A stretch of 19,269 nt of DNA, from assembly GCA_038237745.1 (NCBI GenBank), contig JBBRYJ010000020.1, positions 1 through 19,269 on the forward strand, written 5' to 3'. Made by a program: the position numbers and the translations under genes. Below, in pieces: positions 16,201 through 19,269 of the stretch. The first letter of the stretch is position 1. Every line of letters begins with the position of its first letter. Source of the stretch: DASQEH01 sp038237745. Its GTDB lineage: Bacteria > Actinomycetota > Actinomycetes > Propionibacteriales > Nocardioidaceae. The notes beneath the pieces were generated by a model, which was not told the origin of the DNA, did no database searches, and saw only the letters and a program-made list of their open reading frames with translations.

Positions 16201-16638
16201 TCACGCGGCTGTCCAGCCGCTGAACCGGGCGATGTCCAATGCCAGTACCGGGCCGTGCGGCGGTTGTCTTGCGTACTGGGCATATTTGCCCGCAAGCGCT
16301 GTGCGGGCCGTCGCCACCTCGGCGAGGTCGTCGACTACGCGACCAGAGCCGTCCAGCCTCACCCACCACAGCCGGGACCAGTCGTCCTCGTACTCGTCGA
16401 TGAGCAGGCAGGCTTGCCGGGTGGCTTCGATGTTCACGATCCGGCGCAGGCGTCGGCTCTTCTTGGGCTTGTCGTCTACGCAGCTGTATGCCACGTCGCC
16501 CACGAGCGAGAAGCACACCGGTACGACGTGGGGAGCGCCGTTGGAGCCGACCGTCGCCAGGTGCCCGACACGGGCCGAGGACACCAGCCGGCGCATCGTC
16601 AGGTCATCCACTCTTGCCACGATAGGGGCTCTCGACAA
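16201..16638 (-). CDS. PPOX-class probable F420-dependent oxidoreductase (Rv0121c-like)
   Basis: This 145-residue split-barrel flavin/F420-binding protein has the signatures GHLATVGSNGAPHVVPVCF, VDDKPKKSRRLRRIVNIEA, LLIDEYEDDWSRLWWVRLDG and a final FSGWTA. They match the actinobacterial PPOX-class subfamily that includes Rv0121c and is catalogued as TIGR03668. These proteins bind F420 or FMN and reduce unknown substrates. The length is normal. The start may be the TTG at 16638, with GGGGAG 9 bases upstream, or the GTG at 16620. It is divergent from the LLM oxidoreductase remnant with only 38 bases between starts, so the two promoters must overlap. The pairing of two cofactor-related genes suggests shared F420 chemistry, though the neighbour is broken. 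Confidence 0.88.
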   Translation of the reverse strand: MSRAPIVARVDDLTMRRLVSSARVGHLATVGSNGAPHVVPVCFSLVGDVAYSCVDDKPKKSRRLRRIVNIEATRQACLLIDEYEDDWSRLWWVRLDGSGRVVDDLAEVATARTALAGKYAQYARQPPHGPVLALDIARFSGWTAA

Positions 16639-16676
16639 GGCTGGTCGCTCCCCATGACCTGACCTGAGGAGCTGAC

Positions 16677-17343
16677 GTGGAGATAGGGATCGGACTGCCT
16701 AACCCTGTGAGCGGCATGCCGGGAACGCGGCTTACCGAGTGGGCCAGCCGTGCCGAGGAGCGGGGTTTCTCTGCCCTGGCCACCATCGACCGCGTCGCCT
16801 ACCCGAGCTATAACTCGCTTACAACGCTTGCGGCAGCTGCCGGAGCGACGAAGCGCATCGGCCTCGTCATCAACATTCTGCTGGCGCCGGTGTACCCGGA
16901 CGTTCTGCTGGCCAAGAGCACGGCGAGCCTCGACCAGATCTCAGGTGGCAGGCTCACCCTTGGCCTGGCTCCCGGCGGTCGTCTCGACGACTTCGTGGCC
17001 GCGGAGGGCGACTTCCACGTGAGAGGTCGTACCTTTGACGCGACGCTGGAGACCTTGCACAAGGCCTGGCGCGAGGCAGGGCGCGACGGAGAGCCCCGGC
17101 TGGCTGTGCTCGCCTACTACTCCCTGGGCGAGGATGCGGAGGACGACTCACGCGCGCATCTACGACTACTACGGCTTCCTCGGCGGCGACGCCGCGATGA
17201 TTGCCGACAACGCCTTGCGAACGGAGTCTGCGGTGGCCGATGCGGTCAGGGCCTTTGCGGACGTCGGGATCACCGAGCTGTTCTTCGACCCCACCACGGC
17301 GTCCCTCGACCAGGTCGACAAGCTGGCCGACGTCGTCTTGTGA
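16677..17343 (+). pseudogene. LLM-class (F420/flavin) oxidoreductase, internal deletion and frameshift
   Basis: The N-terminal part is a clear luciferase-like monooxygenase-type barrel: EIGIGLPNPV, WASRAEERGFSALATIDRV, GLVINILLAPVYPDVLLAKS, LDQISGGRLTLGLAPGGRLDDF. Two defects follow. First, GRTFDATLETLHKAW runs directly into REAGRDGEPRLAVLAYYSLG. In the family these pieces are normally separated by roughly 60-80 residues (the segment with the PxP...G strand and the GDG loop), so an in-frame internal deletion near 17055-17075 is inferred. Second, near 17140-17165 the frame shifts by one base: the first frame ends in Arg-rich nonsense, while the next carries YDYYGFLGGDAAMIA, GITELFFDPT and LDQVDKLADVVL, the normal C-terminus. 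The GTG start with GAGGAG 5 bases upstream is good, but the product should be inactive. The stop at 17341-17343 belongs to the second frame. Confidence 0.8.
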
Positions 17344-17467
17344 TGGCTGGAGCGCACGCCGCACCCGGCTGTATCACTCACCGGCAAGACTGTCGGCGGT
17401 CTCGGGCAGGGTGACAGTGATCTCGTGGGGGCGTCGCGCCCCTGCGACCACATCTCAGGAGGCAGCC

Positions 17468-17860
17468 GTGGAGTGCAGGATCGAGCTCATCTTCGTTCCG
17501 GTGACCGACGTCGACAGAGCCATCGAGTTCTATGTCGACAGGCTCGGGTTCCATCTCGACATGCAGGCCCGGGTGGACGAGAACACCCGGTTCGTGCAGG
17601 TCACTCCCCCTACGTCCGCGTGCTCCATCGCGTTCGGGGAGGGCATCTCGGCCATGACGCCGGGCACGCAGCACAGCATCCAGGTCGTCGTGACCGATGC
17701 CGAGGCGGCACGTCGAGACCTTATGGAGCGCGGCGTCAAGGCGCCCGAGGTCGAGACCCTCGCCTGGGGGTCGTTCACCTCGTTCGCCGATCCTGATGGC
17801 AACACCTGGACCTTGCAGGAGCTCCCGCCGCGGGGGAGCGCCGAGGCGCGGGAGGGCTGA
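17468..17860 (+). CDS. VOC-superfamily (glyoxalase/bleomycin resistance-like) protein
   Basis: The 130-residue protein consists of two beta-alpha-beta-beta-beta modules: IELIFVPVTDVDRAIEFYVD RLGF at the N-terminus and the closing SFTSFADPDGNTWTLQEL, with the usual metal-site glutamate in LQE. The family includes glyoxalases, dioxygenases and antibiotic-binding proteins; the function of this member is unknown. The GTG at 17468 has AGGAGG 5 bases upstream and the protein starts directly in the first strand, so the start is secure. The downstream GNAT frame continues in the same reading frame straight after the TGA at 17858-17860, which suggests that the two are expressed together. Confidence 0.85.
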   Translation: MECRIELIFVPVTDVDRAIEFYVDRLGFHLDMQARVDENTRFVQVTPPTSACSIAFGEGISAMTPGTQHSIQVVVTDAEAARRDLMERGVKAPEVETLAWGSFTSFADPDGNTWTLQELPPRGSAEAREG

Positions 17861-17929
17861 GCCACGGCTGACCTCCAGCTCGTCACCGCTGCCGACCGTC
17901 CGGACCTCGCCGATGAGGCGGGACACGCC

Positions 17930-18601
17930 TTGCGTGAGAGGTTCCCGGAGTTCATCTTCCACGACGCCATCCCACCGAGGTACATCGGCCGCGTAGAGGC
18001 ATACTTCGCTCGATTCAGCGTCCTGGTGCTCGACAGCGACAAGGTTGTGGCGGGCGGCTGGGGAGTCCCGTTCGACTGGGACGGCACGGTGCTGGATCTT
18101 CCCGACGGCTACGACTCGACCCTGGTTCGTGCGGTCGACGGCGACGAGCAAGGCAGGGTCGCTACGGCGTTCAGCTTCATGGCGGCCGCGGTAGCGACGT
18201 CGACCGACCGGCGAGGCCTTGCGAGCCTGGTTCTGACCGAGCTGACTCGTCGTGCTGTCGATGACGGCCTGGGCCGGGTGCTGGCACCACTGCGTCCGAC
18301 GTGGAAACATCGGTATCCAATGGTGAGCATGGCGGAGTACGCGCCCCAAGGCGTTGGTGCGTCCGGATCCATGGGTCGATGGACAATCCGTCGTCGCGCG
18401 ACCACGTCGTCCATCGTCGCGCCCGCACGTCGATCCATGGTGATCGAGGGCACGGTCGCCGAGTGGGAGCAGTGGACAGCGATGCTCTTCCCGGTGACCG
18501 GCGACTACGTCGTACCTGAGGCACTGGGTCTGGTGCATATCGACCGAGCCCGAGACTGGGGCCGCTATGTAGAGGAGAATCTGTGGGTCAGGCACCGCTG
18601 A
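17930..18601 (+). CDS. GNAT-like N-acetyltransferase family protein, probably damaged (start lost, internal inversion)
   Basis: From the first available start (TTG 17930) 223 residues are encoded. Homology-like sequence begins earlier: from ACG 17864, in frame and only three bases after the VOC stop, TADLQLVTAADRPDLADEAG leads into HALRERFPEFIFHDAIPPRY. No ATG, GTG or TTG precedes this part, so either the start was lost or the TTG gives a protein about 22 residues short. The middle (FSFMAAAVATSTDRRGLAS, LVLTELTRRAVDDGLGRVLA, PLRPTWKHRYP) contains the acetyl-CoA-region helix of GNAT proteins. The end TVAEWEQWTAMLFPVTGDYV, VPEALGLVHIDRARD, YVEENLWVRH is also typical. Between EYA and IVAPARRSM the expected motif is replaced by APQGVGASGSMGRWTIRRR-type nonsense because of the inversion at 18341-18410. 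The acylated substrate is unknown, and activity is doubtful. Confidence 0.7.
   Translation: MRERFPEFIFHDAIPPRYIGRVEAYFARFSVLVLDSDKVVAGGWGVPFDWDGTVLDLPDGYDSTLVRAVDGDEQGRVATAFSFMAAAVATSTDRRGLASLVLTELTRRAVDDGLGRVLAPLRPTWKHRYPMVSMAEYAPQGVGASGSMGRWTIRRRATTSSIVAPARRSMVIEGTVAEWEQWTAMLFPVTGDYVVPEALGLVHIDRARDWGRYVEENLWVRHR
18341..18410. other. ~70-bp inversion inside the GNAT gene
   Basis: Read on the minus strand, this segment encodes TTWSRDDG and GLSIDPWIRTHQRLGA without interruption, which is the W-x-R-DGL-x-x-DPWIR-x-H-x-RLGA motif expected at this exact place in the plus-strand protein. Turning 18341-18410 around restores, in frame, EY-TTWSRDDG...HQRLGA-PIVAPARRSM. The spacing Y-x-x-W and the join to the following strand then fit the family. 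The borders are uncertain by a few bases. No long inverted repeats flank it; only short similarity (ATGG near 18329 and CCAT near 18411) is visible. Confidence 0.7.
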
Positions 18602-18701
18602 CCCGCTGGCGCTCGTGCGACATCGCGCCGCGGCGACGTCCGATGACTTCTACCGCTGGCCGGCCCACTCAAGACTGATCAAGCAGAGAGGAGAACTAGC
18701 C

Positions 18702-19074
18702 ATGTTGGAGAGCTCTGAGGCCTTCAGCGGCTTCTCGGTAGACGACATCCCCCGCGCCAAGGCCTTCTACGGCGATACGCTCGGCCTCACGGTCTCAGAG
18801 CGCAACGGTATGCTCACCCTTCATCACCGGCGGACGAGATGTGCTGGTCTACCCCATGCGCGACCACATCCCGGCTGGCTTCACCATTCTCAACTTTCCC
18901 GTCGACGACATCGACGCGAGCGTCGACGGGCTCGGCGAGCGGGGCGTCGTCTTCGAGCGCTACCAGGGCACTCCGGCGGCAACGGACGAGAAGGGCATCT
19001 TCCGCGGCGGCGGTCCCCTCATCGCGTGGTTCAAGGACCCTGCCGGCAACGTGCTTTCCGTGGTCCAGCAGTAG
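18702..19074 (+). pseudogene. VOC-superfamily protein with a +1 frameshift
   Basis: The gene starts at ATG 18702 with a strong GAGAGGAG 8 bases upstream. The first frame gives FSGFSVDDIPRAKAFYGDTL and GLTVSERNGMLTL, the first half of a VOC protein. At base 18822 the sense passes into the next frame: ITGGRDVLVYPMRDHIPAGF, TILNFPVDDIDASVDGL, GERGVVFERYQGTPAATD, then GPLIAWFKDPAGNVLSVVQQ and stop. One extra base (or two missing) around 18819-18825 separates the halves. With that corrected it would be a normal ~125-residue VOC protein of unknown substrate. A GTG at 18841 lies at the head of the second half but has no ribosome binding site. Sequencing error cannot be excluded. Confidence 0.8.
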
Positions 19075-19183
19075 ACAGGCGATGATCCGGACCCCCGAGC
19101 CACGCTCGACCCGCGGCCCTCTAGGCCTTAAGCCTCGATCCACCGGTGAGGTGAGTGGCTCAGGCGCGGCGTAAACGAGAATG

Positions 19184-19242
19184 CCCTTGCGTGGCGGGAC
19201 AATCGGAGTTCTTCAGGCAACGATTCGACCGCAACGCAAGGG
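19184..19242. repeat. 9-bp inverted repeat before a possible transposase start
   Basis: CCCTTGCGT at 19184-19192 is exactly repeated in inverse orientation as ACGCAAGGG at 19234-19242, with similar flanking bases (ATG before the left arm, GACAT after the right). The 41-base loop is too long for a typical intrinsic terminator and there is no T-run. It lies in the gap after the VOC remnant and could be part of the end region of an insertion sequence or a regulatory dyad. Confidence 0.35.
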
Positions 19243-19253
19243 ACATCTCTGAG

Positions 19254-19269
19254 GTGAAACTCTCTCACA
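19254..19269 (+). mobile_element. possible start of an IS1380-like transposase gene (cut by window end)
   Basis: A GTG at 19254 opens a frame reading VKLSH before the window ends. IS1380-family transposases of actinobacteria often begin M/V-K-L-S-H, and AAGGGA lies upstream. With only five codons visible this is a weak assignment, supported only by the preceding inverted repeat and the decay of the genes next to it. Confidence 0.22.

Noticed and set aside
18177..18524. Minus-strand frame containing DPWIRTHQRLGA as a separate gene
   Set aside because: Only the ~23 residues inside 18341-18410 resemble a protein family; the rest is antisense noise. A small inversion within the plus-strand GNAT gene explains it better.
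17378..18595. A 405-codon minus-strand open frame covering the VOC and GNAT genes
   Set aside because: The plus strand carries recognisable VOC and GNAT sequence throughout; the minus frame has no family resemblance and is a GC-driven shadow.

Overview
The window looks like chromosomal DNA from a high-GC actinobacterium. The codon bias is strongly G/C in third positions, GTG and TTG starts are common, and there is an F420-type PPOX flavoprotein, an LLM-class (F420/flavin) oxidoreductase, a CsoR-type copper repressor and a CopC/CopD/DUF1775 set of the kind common in actinobacteria. A Nocardioidaceae-like or related lineage is a guess, not something the sequence proves. No rRNA, tRNA, CRISPR array or phage module was seen.

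Layout. (1) 1-3750, all minus strand: the N-terminal part of an MBL-fold hydrolase, an MFS exporter, a class I methyltransferase and an aminoglycoside-phosphotransferase-like kinase. (2) 3938-11465, a copper-handling region. A plus-strand unit csoR-copZ-copA is driven by a promoter whose spacer holds a TACCC/GGGTA dyad. It converges on a minus-strand series ycnI(broken)-copC-copD-mauE/doxX-dsbA. Upstream of ycnI lie a truncated plus-strand lipoprotein-like gene and a 55-residue membrane protein with an MHMHMP start. (3) 11624-16046: a GH31 alpha-glucosidase converging on a large APC-type permease. (4) 16201-19269: a PPOX/F420 flavoprotein divergent from a row of small enzyme genes (LLM oxidoreductase, two VOC/glyoxalase proteins, a GNAT protein), several of them damaged, and possibly the first codons of an IS1380-like transposase at the edge.

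How the copper genes fit together: CsoR would release its operator on binding Cu(I), CopZ would shuttle Cu(I) to CopA, and CopA would export it. CopC binds copper outside the membrane, CopD is the membrane partner, and MauE/DoxX plus DsbA form a membrane/extracytoplasmic thiol-redox pair. The ycnI gene at the head of the minus-strand group has lost its 5' end and carries stop codons, so copC/copD must use another promoter.

The most notable signal is gene decay by rearrangement. A roughly 70-bp in-place inversion sits inside the GNAT gene: its missing family motif can be read on the opposite strand. A head-to-head deletion joins the 5'-less ycnI and lipoprotein genes. An LLM oxidoreductase gene has both an internal deletion and a frameshift. 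I found no convincing new multi-gene defence or biosynthetic system.
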